Below, in pieces: positions 14,937 to 22,907 of a DNA stretch of 23,835 nt. How positions within the stretch are numbered: position 1 is the stretch's first letter; each line of letters starts with the position of its first letter. Under the pieces are notes generated by a model. The model was not told the origin of the DNA and did not search any database. It saw only the letters and a program-made list of their open reading frames with translations. The position numbers and the translations under genes were made by a program. This DNA is from DATEDA01 sp963789885 (GTDB lineage Bacteria; Pseudomonadota; Gammaproteobacteria; Burkholderiales; SG8-39). The stretch covers positions 1-23,835 of the forward strand of contig CAWBNB010000055.1 in the NCBI GenBank assembly GCA_963789885.1, in the 5' to 3' direction.

Positions 14937-16187
14937 TCAGGCGCTCGCGCGCGCGATATGGAAGCCGGCGTAGGTCTGCACCCGGTCTTCGCGCTGCAGG
15001 CGCCGCGCGAGGTCGCGGCGGAACTCGAGCGCCTCCAGAAGCGGCCGCCGGTGGCCGCCCTCGCCCGCCCGGACCGCGGCGAGATAGGCCGGCTCGGCGT
15101 GAGCGCTGCGGAAGATGATGCGCGCACCGGGCGCAGCGCGCTCCAGGATGGCATCCCATTCCCGGGCGAGTGCGTCCAGCCGGTACGCGCCGAGCCAGTC
15201 CATGTGGTCGAGCAGCACGTAAGCGGAAATCGACTCCCGCGTACGCTCCAGGAACTCGGTGACCGTGCAGGTATTCACCGAGATCCGGTCGGCAAGACCG
15301 TGCTTCAGCGCGAGGAAATTTACGCGCCGGAGATACTCGGGGCAGCAGCTCCTCGTGTAGCCGCCGCGGACATATACCGACCAGAAGTAGTTCATCCGCA
15401 TCGGCAGGTGGAGCGCGACGTATTGGACCGCATCGCGCACGAATCCGGCCACACCGCCCGGGTGCTGGCGCTCGACCTCCCGGCGCTGGGGGTGAGGGAC
15501 GCCGAGGAGCGTCATCGTGAGCTGGCTGGAGAGCGTCCAGCGCACCGGCCGGGTCCAGAGCCGCGGCTCGACGCGCGCGTCGTAGATGGTGCGCTGCTCG
15601 TCGAGCGACTGCGCATCGAACAGCGCTTCCAGCGCGTCGCGGAGCCCGGGCTGCAGCGCGAGATAGCCGCGAAAGGCGCGCGCGACCATACCCGAGAGCC
15701 CGCGGAAGTAGAACGACTCGCGGCGGTCGCTTGCGCAGAACCAGCCGCCCTGGCGGTCCCAATACTCGCGCGCGAACTCCGAGAGCTCGTCGCGCAGCAG
15801 GTCGGCGTAGATCTCGCGGAACGCGGGGTGCCGGCCTTCGCCGAACAGGCGGAAGAAGTCCTCGAAGTCCAGGCGGCGGATGCCGGCGAGCTTGAGCTCG
15901 AGGAGCGCGTTCTGCCGCGGGTTGGCGTCCACCGCGTGAATCGCCGCCGGACCCGCGAGGGCGTAGTCGAGAACGTTGCAACCGGCACTCGTGATTACGA
16001 GCATTCGGTCGGCCGCGGTGAGCGCAAGCGCCTGCCGGTCCACGGCGGGGTCCTCCCAGCAGGCGTTATAGACGAGCGCCCGGGAGAGAACCGCCTCGAA
16101 AAGCTGCCCGTGAACCAGGTCGGCGAACGCAGCACCGCGCCGCGGCGCGATCCTCGCGTACTGCGTGAGATCCGTAGCCCAACCCAT
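14937..16187 (-). CDS. btaA: BtaA: S-adenosylmethionine:diacylglycerol 3-amino-3-carboxypropyltransferase
   Basis: Predicted membrane-associated enzyme of 416 aa (DUF3419 family) that moves the 3-amino-3-carboxypropyl group of SAM to diacylglycerol, the first step of betaine lipid DGTS. Family blocks are LVYNACWEDPAVDRQAL near the N-terminus, the SAM-site ITSAGCNVLDYALAG with HAVDANPRQNALLELKLAGI, FEDFFRLFG, and the later YTRSCCPEYLRRVNF. VLLDHMDWLGAYR and ARIIFRSAHAEPAY close the C-terminal methyltransferase-like domain. The ATG at 16187 is the first possible start; a stop lies 12 nt upstream in frame. It heads the btaA-btaB-plcP unit, and a Pho-box-like repeat lies about 110 bp upstream, in line with known phosphate-starvation control of btaAB in Rhizobiales. 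No strong ribosome site is visible. Confidence 0.9.
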   Translation of the reverse strand: MGWATDLTQYARIAPRRGAAFADLVHGQLFEAVLSRALVYNACWEDPAVDRQALALTAADRMLVITSAGCNVLDYALAGPAAIHAVDANPRQNALLELKLAGIRRLDFEDFFRLFGEGRHPAFREIYADLLRDELSEFAREYWDRQGGWFCASDRRESFYFRGLSGMVARAFRGYLALQPGLRDALEALFDAQSLDEQRTIYDARVEPRLWTRPVRWTLSSQLTMTLLGVPHPQRREVERQHPGGVAGFVRDAVQYVALHLPMRMNYFWSVYVRGGYTRSCCPEYLRRVNFLALKHGLADRISVNTCTVTEFLERTRESISAYVLLDHMDWLGAYRLDALAREWDAILERAAPGARIIFRSAHAEPAYLAAVRAGEGGHRRPLLEALEFRRDLARRLQREDRVQTYAGFHIARASA

Positions 16188-16289
16188 GGGTACGCGAGCC
16201 TAAGCGCCGAAGATGACATTGCGGTGAAGCGCGCGCGCGCGGCGGCGTGGCTGCGCAAATATGCGCGCGTGCAGCGGAAGGGATTCGTC

Positions 16290-16307
16290 CTGTCTGAGAC
16301 GTGTCTC
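16290..16307. promoter_or_regulatory. Candidate Pho box in the btaA / Mpo1-like divergent region
   Basis: CTGTCTGAGACGTGTCTC is two CTGTC-like heptamers with 11-bp periodicity. It matches 12 of 18 positions of the Escherichia coli Pho-box consensus as I remember it (CTGTCATAAATCTGTCAC). Further single CTGTC and GTGTCAT elements occur at about 16317 and 16334 but with off-register spacing. It lies between the divergent btaA (start 16187) and the gene at 16436, where PhoB could act on either. The match is imperfect. Confidence 0.4.
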
Positions 16308-16435
16308 TACGTCGCGCTGTCTCGCCCGCGTCCGTGTCATCGTTGATTCACGAAACCACCTTAGATTCGAAACATTTACTTCGTACTTTGGCCTTCGGCC
16401 CTTAACTGCGTGCGCTTACACCGAGGAGGGAACCG

Positions 16436-17044
16436 ATGCACGGCTTTCTGCAAGCGCTCGAAGTGCAGCGGTGGGACGACCACCGCTACTACCACCACAG
16501 CTACGTCAACCAGGCACTGCATTTCGTGAGCGCAGTCAGCTTCCTCTGCGCCTACGCCCTGCTCTTCACCAGCCCGGTCGCGGCTGCGCTCGTCGGCTGG
16601 CTGCTCGCGATGGTCAGCCGGCAGGTCGGGCACTTCTTCTTCGAGCCGAAGGGCTACGACGCGGTGAACCAGGCGACCCAGGAGCACAAGGAAGAGATCA
16701 AGGTCGGCTATAACCTGCGCCGGAAGGCCGTGCTGCTCGCGATCTGGGCGCTGTCGCCGGCCGTGCTCTACTTCGACCCTACTTTGTTCGGCCGCCTCGA
16801 GGCGCACGGCGATACCGCCGGGTTCGTCCGGAACGTGGCGCTCGTCTGGCTCGGGCTCGGCATCGCCGGCCTGCTCTTCCGGACGGTCCAGCTCTTCTTC
16901 GTCCGGGACGTGCAGACCGGGCTGGTGTGGATGACCAAGATCCTCACCGACCCGTTCCACGACATCAAGCTGTACCACCGGGCGCCGCTGTGCCTGCTCC
17001 GCGGGCAGCTGATCGACCCGATGACCGACAGGCAGGCTGCCTGA
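16436..17044 (+). CDS. Mpo1/DUF962-like membrane protein, possible fatty-acid alpha-oxidation dioxygenase
   Basis: Integral membrane protein of 202 aa with four likely spans (about residues 27-45, 47-61, 97-113 and 133-155). Its N-terminal pattern resembles the Mpo1/DUF962 family: YYHHSYVNQALHF (His20/21, Asn25, His29) corresponds to the H-x4-N-x3-H motif, and QVGHFFFEPKGYD (His66, Glu70) to the QxxGHxxFE motif. Yeast Mpo1 is an iron-dependent dioxygenase acting on 2-hydroxy fatty acids. The rest diverges, so a catalytic role is only a suggestion. The ATG is well supported by GAGGAGGGA at 16423-16430. It diverges from btaA across 248 bp and converges on the aminotransferase gene with a 47-bp gap, which contains the palindrome CGGCACGTGCCG at 17076-17087. 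Confidence 0.55.
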   Translation: MHGFLQALEVQRWDDHRYYHHSYVNQALHFVSAVSFLCAYALLFTSPVAAALVGWLLAMVSRQVGHFFFEPKGYDAVNQATQEHKEEIKVGYNLRRKAVLLAIWALSPAVLYFDPTLFGRLEAHGDTAGFVRNVALVWLGLGIAGLLFRTVQLFFVRDVQTGLVWMTKILTDPFHDIKLYHRAPLCLLRGQLIDPMTDRQAA

Positions 17045-17091
17045 GCGCCAGCGGGCGACGACGGCGGGCGCGAGACGGCACGTGCCGCCGG

Positions 17092-18741
17092 TCAGAAGTG
17101 GTGGGCGAGCACCTCGCCCAGGATGCGACGCCTGATCGACCGGTTGGTCGCCGCCGGATCGCACCACCACCAGCCATCCCCGTGCATGGCGCGCGCGGCG
17201 GCCGCGAACCGCTCGACGACCGCCTCGAAATCGGCCGCGGTGTAGTCCAGGCCGAAGATGAACCGGCCGGTCCCCACCCAGCTGAGGTGCAGCCCCTCGG
17301 CGCGCAGGTAATACTGGAGCATCCAGTTGTACCGCGACGGCCGCACGTACAGGGTCGTGAAGACCGAGGACAGGTTGGCCACGCGCACCGGCAGGTCCTC
17401 GTCCGCGAGCCGCCGGTTCAGGCGCGCCGCCCGCGCGTTCCAGACCTCGTCGAGGCTCAGGTACCGGTCGCGAAGCTCGGGGGTATCGAGACGCCGCAGG
17501 AACTCGTGCATCGCCGCCATGACGTAGGGGTGCGAATTGAAGGTACCGCGGGCGAAGCAGATGTCAGTGGGTCGATCGTCCCGGAAGCGCTTCATCAGAT
17601 CCCGGCGGCCGCACACTACGCCGACCGGCAGGCCGCCGCCGAGCGTCTTGCCGTAGGTGACCAGGTCCGCACGGACGCCGAAGTACTCCTGGGCGCCGCC
17701 CGGAGCGAGCCGGAAGCCGGTGAAGACCTCGTCGATGACGAGCGGGATCCGCCGCTCGGTGCAGACGGCGCGCAGCCGCTCGAGCCACGACGCGTACCCT
17801 GCCCGGTCGAACCCGGCGTGGCGCGCGCTGTCGACCAGCGCCGAATCGCCCGGCGCGGTCGCGTTCGGGTGGAGCGCCTGCAGCGGATTCACCAGCACGC
17901 AGGCGATGTCGCGCCGGTTCCGCAGCACCCGCAGCGCGGCGTCGCTCATGTCCCGCAGTGTGTAGGTCTCGCGCGCCGGGGCCGGGTTGCCGACGCCCGG
18001 CTGCACGTCGCCCCACCAGCCGTGGTAGGCGCCGCAGAAGCGCACCAGGTGCGAGCGCCCGGTGTGGTAGCGCGCGAGCCGCACCGCCTGCATCACCGCC
18101 TCGGTGCCGGACATGTGGAACGACACCTCGTCCAGCCCGGAGATCGCGCGCAGCCGCTCGACGTTGTACGCGACGGCCGGGTGATAGGCGCCGAGGACCG
18201 GTCCGAGCTCGCGCGCGCACTCGACCGCGCGCTCGATGCACGTCCTGTAGAAGTCGTATCCGAACACGTTGACGCCGTACGAGCCGGTCAGATCGTAGAA
18301 GCGGTTCCCGTCCAGGTCAGTGACGGTGACGCCCTCGGACGACTGCAGGAACGCCCCGGCCCGGAGGTGGCGGCGGACGAAGCGGCTGTACTGGAACGGG
18401 ACGCGGTAGCGGGCGGTGAATTGAAGGTCCGAGATGCCGTCCTCGACCTCGGCGGTGCGCCGGGCCGTCTCGGCGAACCGCGCGGCGTAGAGAGCCGCGA
18501 GCCGCATGAAGCCCGCCCGGCGGCGCCCCGCGATCTCCTCCGGCGCATCGTCCGACGAGAAGAAGCGCGCCTCGTCGTACTCGTAGAACGGCACCAGGGC
18601 GGCGATCCGCCGGGCGAGCCGGGAATGCCCGGCGAGCGACCGGTGCTTGGCCCGCGACAGATCGAGCCGGTTGGTCAGCCGGCCTACCGACGCTGCCAGC
18701 GCCGCCGCGCCGAGCGCGTACATGGCCGAAGTTGCGCTCAT
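17092..18741 (-). CDS. Class III PLP-dependent aminotransferase (GSAM-like) with membrane-associated N-terminus
   Basis: PLP enzyme of 549 aa from ATG 18741, which has GGGAG 5 nt upstream. The core resembles glutamate-1-semialdehyde aminomutase and other class III aminotransferases: GVTVTDLDGNRFYDLTGSYG, FHMSGTEAVMQAVRLAR, FCGAYHGWWGD, the PLP-Asp block VIDEVFTGFRL (Asp337) and the Schiff-base Lys365 in TYGKTLGGGLPVGV. About 130 residues precede the core, more than the roughly 430-aa family norm. They start with a hydrophobic stretch (AMYALGAAALAASVG, residues 6-20) that could anchor it to the membrane. It is divergent from a phosphatidylserine decarboxylase gene with only 44 bp between start codons. 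It is unlikely to be the housekeeping HemL because of the extension and context; its substrate may be a lipid-linked or lipid-precursor carbonyl compound, which is inference. Confidence 0.82.
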   Translation of the reverse strand: MSATSAMYALGAAALAASVGRLTNRLDLSRAKHRSLAGHSRLARRIAALVPFYEYDEARFFSSDDAPEEIAGRRRAGFMRLAALYAARFAETARRTAEVEDGISDLQFTARYRVPFQYSRFVRRHLRAGAFLQSSEGVTVTDLDGNRFYDLTGSYGVNVFGYDFYRTCIERAVECARELGPVLGAYHPAVAYNVERLRAISGLDEVSFHMSGTEAVMQAVRLARYHTGRSHLVRFCGAYHGWWGDVQPGVGNPAPARETYTLRDMSDAALRVLRNRRDIACVLVNPLQALHPNATAPGDSALVDSARHAGFDRAGYASWLERLRAVCTERRIPLVIDEVFTGFRLAPGGAQEYFGVRADLVTYGKTLGGGLPVGVVCGRRDLMKRFRDDRPTDICFARGTFNSHPYVMAAMHEFLRRLDTPELRDRYLSLDEVWNARAARLNRRLADEDLPVRVANLSSVFTTLYVRPSRYNWMLQYYLRAEGLHLSWVGTGRFIFGLDYTAADFEAVVERFAAAARAMHGDGWWWCDPAATNRSIRRRILGEVLAHHF

Positions 18742-18785
18742 GAGTCTCCCGGCCCGCAGATGTAGCCGAGAAACGTTGCAGTTCA

Positions 18786-19653
18786 ATGACCGTCCGCTCG
18801 CGCCTCGCCGCGGTGTTCCAGCAGGAAGATCTCAACTTCCTGTTGACCAACCGCATCCCGCGACGGCTCGCGACCCGGTTCGTCGGCTGGTTCAGCCGGA
18901 TCGAGCAGCCGCTCGTGCGAGACCTCTCGATCGGGGTCTGGCGCCTGTTCGCGGACGTGGACCTGAGCGACGCGCGCCGAACCTCGTTCCGGAGCCTGCA
19001 CGACTGCTTCACCCGCGAGCTCGCGCCGGGCGCACGGCCGATCGACCCGGACCCCGCCGTGCTCGTCAGCCCGTGCGACGGGATCGTCGGCGCGTCCGGT
19101 CAGGTCGATGGCACCACGCTGATCCAGGCGAAGGGTTTCCCCTACACCCTCGAGGAGCTGCTTGTCGATCCGGCGCTCGCCGACCGGTACCGGGACGGTC
19201 GCTACGTGACGCTCCGGCTCACCGCAGGCATGTATCACCGCTTCCATGCCCCGCACGACTGCCGCGTCGAGCAGGTTACCCACGTCCCAGGCGACGCCTG
19301 GAACGTCAACCCGAGTACGCTCCGGCGCGTCCCGCGCCTCTATTGCAAGAACGAGCGGGCGATCCTCGGGATCCGGCTCGCGGCGACCGGGCCACGTCGT
19401 CACCCTGGTGCCGGTCGCGGCGGTGCTCGTCGCCGGGATCCGGCTGCGCTTCGTCGATGTCCTCCGGCAGCTCGGACGCCGCGCCGCCGGCGCCATCTCC
19501 TGCGATGCTCCCCTCCGCAAGGGCGAGGAGATGGGCTGGTTCGAGCACGGATCTACCATCATCGTCCTGGTGCCGGAGGGGTTCGAGCCGTGCGAGAGCG
19601 TGCGCGAGCGAAGCGTGATCCGGATGGGGCAGCCCCTGCTGCGTCTGCCCTGA
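18786..19653 (+). pseudogene. psd: Phosphatidylserine decarboxylase proenzyme, interrupted by one frameshift
   Basis: The enzyme converts phosphatidylserine to phosphatidylethanolamine after self-cleavage to a pyruvoyl form. The first frame covers about 200 residues: SPCDGIVGASGQ with Asp98, IQAKGFPYTLEELL, YHRFHAPHDCRVEQV with His151/His154, and PRLYCKNERAILGIRLAATG. At the GGG run 19389-19391 the meaningful reading moves by +1 (one extra base) and continues as HVVTLVPVAAVLVAGIRL, GEEMGWFEHGSTIIVLVPEGF and the stop at 19651-19653. The self-cleavage Gly-Ser-Thr (Ser codon 19552-19554) is intact. Joined length is about 288 aa, normal for the family. All triad residues are present, so the gene is either very recently broken, frameshift-decoded or mis-sequenced. 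If left in frame the product would run on to 19673 as nonsense Arg/Ala sequence. Confidence 0.88.
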
Positions 19654-19712
19654 GCGCGGCGCAGCGCGCTTAGCGGCGGCGCAACCCCGAGATTTGCCTC
19701 ACGATGGAACAC

Positions 19713-20420
19713 TCATCGACTCTTTCCTTTCAATCGCGGCAGATGAGGTAGCGCGATGCTGATCCACACCGCGACGGTGAAATAAAGCGTAAGCCACAGC
19801 GCGTCCTCGCGCCACTTTGCCCAGTCACGGGTGACGATGCAGCGTTGCAGGATCTCGCGCATCCCCTCACCCAGAGAGAGGTATTCCTGGCCCGGCCGCC
19901 AGCGCGCGAGGTACATCGGCACGTCGACGGTCACCATGAACGCGATGTAGGCCGCGCCGCACGCGATCGCGGCGGCGATGACACGCTTGCCGCGGTCACC
20001 GACCAGCCGCCAGCGGGAAGCGAGGAACGTCAACGCCAGCGCCGCCGTCAGCGTCCATAACGAGTTCTCGGCGGCGTGGAACAGGTTGTTGGTCGTCAGT
20101 GTCGCGAGCCATGAAAGAATCTCGGCGGCGACGATGAGCGGCACGACGGCCCGGGACGCACGCGTCGCCCCCGCTTCGCGCAGCAGCAGCGCCCATTGCG
20201 CCGCGAACGCCAGCTCGGCGACGGTGGCGACCGAGCGCCCGACCGCGATGTACGAGACCCAGGTGTCGTGCAGGCACAGGCGCGGCACGTCGATCATCGG
20301 CAGCACCGACCTGAAGCCGCACCCGAGCACGTAGAGGGCGGAGAGCCACAGCAGCCGTCGGCGCGCGGCATAGACCTCGGCGGGAAGCTGCGCCCTGCGG
20401 TGGCCGAGCATCCACACCAA
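19713..20420 (-). CDS. Multi-span membrane protein of unknown function, start displaced
   Basis: I do not recognise a named family. From the TTG at 20420 the protein is 235 aa with about six hydrophobic spans, for example LLWLSALYVLGCGFRSVLP, AVVPLIVAAEILSWLATL, LWTLTAALALTFLAS, VIAAAIACGAAYIAFMV and LWLTLYFTVAVWISIALP. The frame stays open for at least 33 more codons and reads ENYPRTTDLSTALIWW followed by SALCAAAAINVAAWGVLVWM, clearly a further membrane helix. The true N-terminus is therefore near 20518. An ATG exists at 20518-20516 but is one base out of frame with that sequence; one missing G after it would give MENYPRTTD. The gene converges on psd with a 59-bp gap. A conserved-looking ENSLWTL and DTWVSYIAVGRSVATVAE hint at a polytopic sensor or enzyme, but no function can be given. 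Confidence 0.65.
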   Translation of the reverse strand: MVWMLGHRRAQLPAEVYAARRRLLWLSALYVLGCGFRSVLPMIDVPRLCLHDTWVSYIAVGRSVATVAELAFAAQWALLLREAGATRASRAVVPLIVAAEILSWLATLTTNNLFHAAENSLWTLTAALALTFLASRWRLVGDRGKRVIAAAIACGAAYIAFMVTVDVPMYLARWRPGQEYLSLGEGMREILQRCIVTRDWAKWREDALWLTLYFTVAVWISIALPHLPRLKGKSR

Positions 20421-20683
20421 TACCCCCCACGCGGCGACGTTGATCGCCGCCGCCGCGCACAGCGCTGACCACCAGATCAGGGCGGTCGACAGGTCGGTCG
20501 TCCGTGGGTAGTTCTCATGGCCGTGGATTCTCGGCCTGCAATGTGACGAAATGACCTAACACATGGATTCGTTGGTCGCGTTGCAGACGCGGATTGACGC
20601 ATTGGACCTGACCCCGTCGCTAGTCGGCGTTCGCCTGACCGGATCGGCCGCCGCGCTCCCGCGGCACGCCGGTTGCGACCGGA

Positions 20684-22907
20684 TCAGCCGTCGTCGCGGT
20701 CGCGGTGTCCGTGCCCGCGCCGGCAGAGATCGATCGCGCGGCCCTGCACGGTCGCGGCCGGCGCACGTCGAGTAGCGCGAGGATCGTCGGCGCAAGATCG
20801 ATGTTGTGAACGCGCTCGAGGTCGTCGCGGCCGCACACTGCGGGCCCGCCGCAAAGAAGATCGCGCTCATCTCGCGGCAAGCTCGGGTCGTAGCCATGGG
20901 CCCCGTAGAAGTTGGGCACCGACAGCACGATCGGCGCGGCGTTGACGGCGCATCGCGAGTCGCGCACGGCGGGCGTTTGGACGCCGTCGAAGTTGTAGCC
21001 GAGCGCGAGCGTCGCGATACACGTCGCCGAAGTCCTGGCCGATGCCGCGTCTGTGCCGAGTCCGAACTCCGGATCGGAGAAGTCCGACGGCACCGGCCGG
21101 GCAGCACCGATCGAAGACACGCAAGGGCCTTGGCGAGACGTAGTTCGGGTTGGTGTCGAGCAGACTACGCAGAGCCCGTACCAGGATCGCGTTGCAGCCC
21201 GACGTACTCCTCCGGCGCGACGATCCGATCGGGCTCGCGCCCCTTCAGGTTGATGTAGATGTTCGACGGCCGGGCCCGATGTCACAGCACGAACCTTGTT
21301 CGGGTCGAAACCGCTCGCGGCGAGGTAGGCGGTGAGGTTCACCGCGGTGTGGAAGGGTGCAAAGCCGTGATCGGACACCACGAAGACATCACTGCGCGGA
21401 CGTCCGTGTCGATCGATCCCGATCGCCTCGAGAATCCGTTGCACCGCGTGGTTCGCGTCGCGGTAGGCGTTGCAGAGGTACGCGGTAGCGCGCACCTTCG
21501 CCGCATCCTGGTTGCGGCCGATCGATGTCGGGTTCTCGGATCGGAGCGCCTGACGCGGATCGGTGAGCAGGAACTGGTGCTCCGAGCCGTCGGGCTGCTC
21601 GATGTAGATCATCACGAGATCCGCTTCGGAGTGCGTCGATCGCACGCAGCGCGACACGCGTCTGGTAGTCGACGAAGAGTCTGCACCTGGTCCTCGTAGA
21701 TCGCCTCCAGCTCCATGTCGGCGAAAGATGGCGAAGCCCGGGGTTGATGCCGCTCCGGAAAGCGGAAGTCCGCCTGCGGCGCCCAGAAGCCCACGTGCGT
21801 TGTTGATGTCGTCGACGTCGGCCAGCACCGCAGCATTGCGCGGAATGAAGTTGGCGGCGTAGCGCGCGAGGCGCACGGTCGGACAGATCGGCCGCCAGGT
21901 CGCTCACGAAGTACGCCGTGCCCGACCTTGTTGCTGCTGCCTTCGAGATAGAACAGCGCCGATTCTCGCCTCCGACGCCTTCACGTAGGCCGGTCCGGTC
22001 GCCGGCAGCGCAAACGGGCCGGGCTGGATGCCGAGCGTTGCATCGAAGAACACCAGCGTGTCGTAGTTCACCGTCTGCCGTCGTTCGTCGTATCGAGCGC
22101 GGCAACGAGAATGGTGAACGTCCGCCCCCGCCGGGACGGTGAAGGTCTCGATCGGCGTTGAACTGTCTGCAACACGGGGCTGAACGAGACTTTCCCCGCC
22201 TTGGCGAGCTCGTCGAGGGTCGTCTGCCGGCGCCGGGCCAAAGCGGGGCCGCATCGAAGACCCGTGCGCCCGAGCCGCCGGACGGCCCGCCGAAACGCAC
22301 CGAACGGGACCGTGTAGCTCGACCGTGCGCTCCGCGGACGGTTGCACCATCGGGCTGCCCGCGGCAGTCCCGGCACCGCGACGTCGACGCCGTCTGCGCC
22401 GGGAAAGGTTGCGGTGGCGACGACACTGCGCTTCGCGCCTTCGCGGAGCGCGAGCCACAGCGGCTCCGCGGTCGGCGCATCGGGCTCGGCCGGCCCGTGA
22501 ATCGAGTAGCCGCCGATCGGCGCAGCCGAAACCGCTGATGGTCGAGACTTGAACGGGCTCGCCACCAGATGGAATGTGTTGGCGGCGGTGTCGTTCCTCG
22601 CAGCGGTCGATCCCGTCGCGATCGCGATGTGCGCCACGCGCCGTCAGCGACGGATCGACGGTGATGTTGCGTTCTGCGACAACGCCGTGCCGCCGCAGCA
22701 TTCCGAGGCCCCGGTCGTGCGCAATCGTGCCGTCGCGCATGAACTCCTGCACGAGTTGCGGCGTCGCGCCGTCGAGCGAGATCACCACGACCTTCGGCGG
22801 CGTCGCGTGCGCGGCGGCGGCGGCAACCGGGGCGTGCCGGCGACAACGAGCGAGGCGGGATGCTAGCAGAGCGTGCGCTCACGGCGCCGAGGTATTTCGA
22901 TCGGCAT
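20684..22907 (-). pseudogene. Alkaline phosphatase/nucleotide pyrophosphatase superfamily protein, multiply frameshifted
   Basis: The remains of a secreted protein of about 740 aa can be read by hopping frames. The likely start is ATG 22907 (MPIEIPRRRERT, with AGGGAGG about 10 nt upstream). Then come VVISLDGATPQLVQEFMRDG with the first metal Asp, NITVDPSLTA with the nucleophile Thr, AHIAIATGSTAARNDTAANTFH, GGYSIHGPAEPDAPTAEPLW, and FFDATLGIQPGPFALPATGP. Later blocks are LVMIYIEQPDGSEHQF, SDVFVVSDHGFAPFHTAVNL, GYNFDGVQTPAV, PNFYGAHGYDPSLPRDERD and HNIDLAPTILALLD, ending at the TGA 20684-20686. These are the motifs of type I phosphodiesterase/nucleotide pyrophosphatase enzymes, which release phosphate from organic phosphodiesters. 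I count at least ten frame changes, yet little substitution damage in the motifs. The longest intact piece is about 20.99-21.88 kb, itself with a shifted interior near 21.15-21.27 kb. Confidence 0.8.

Noticed and set aside
14887..15981. N-terminal extension of btaB reaching into btaA
   Set aside because: The extension is an out-of-frame reading of btaA; the methyltransferase domain begins only after about 14934.
14958..16346. 462-codon plus-strand open frame
   Set aside because: Mirror of btaA; no ribosome site or recognisable domain.
16927..18765. 612-codon plus-strand open frame
   Set aside because: Antisense to the class III aminotransferase, whose PLP-site motifs are clear on the minus strand.
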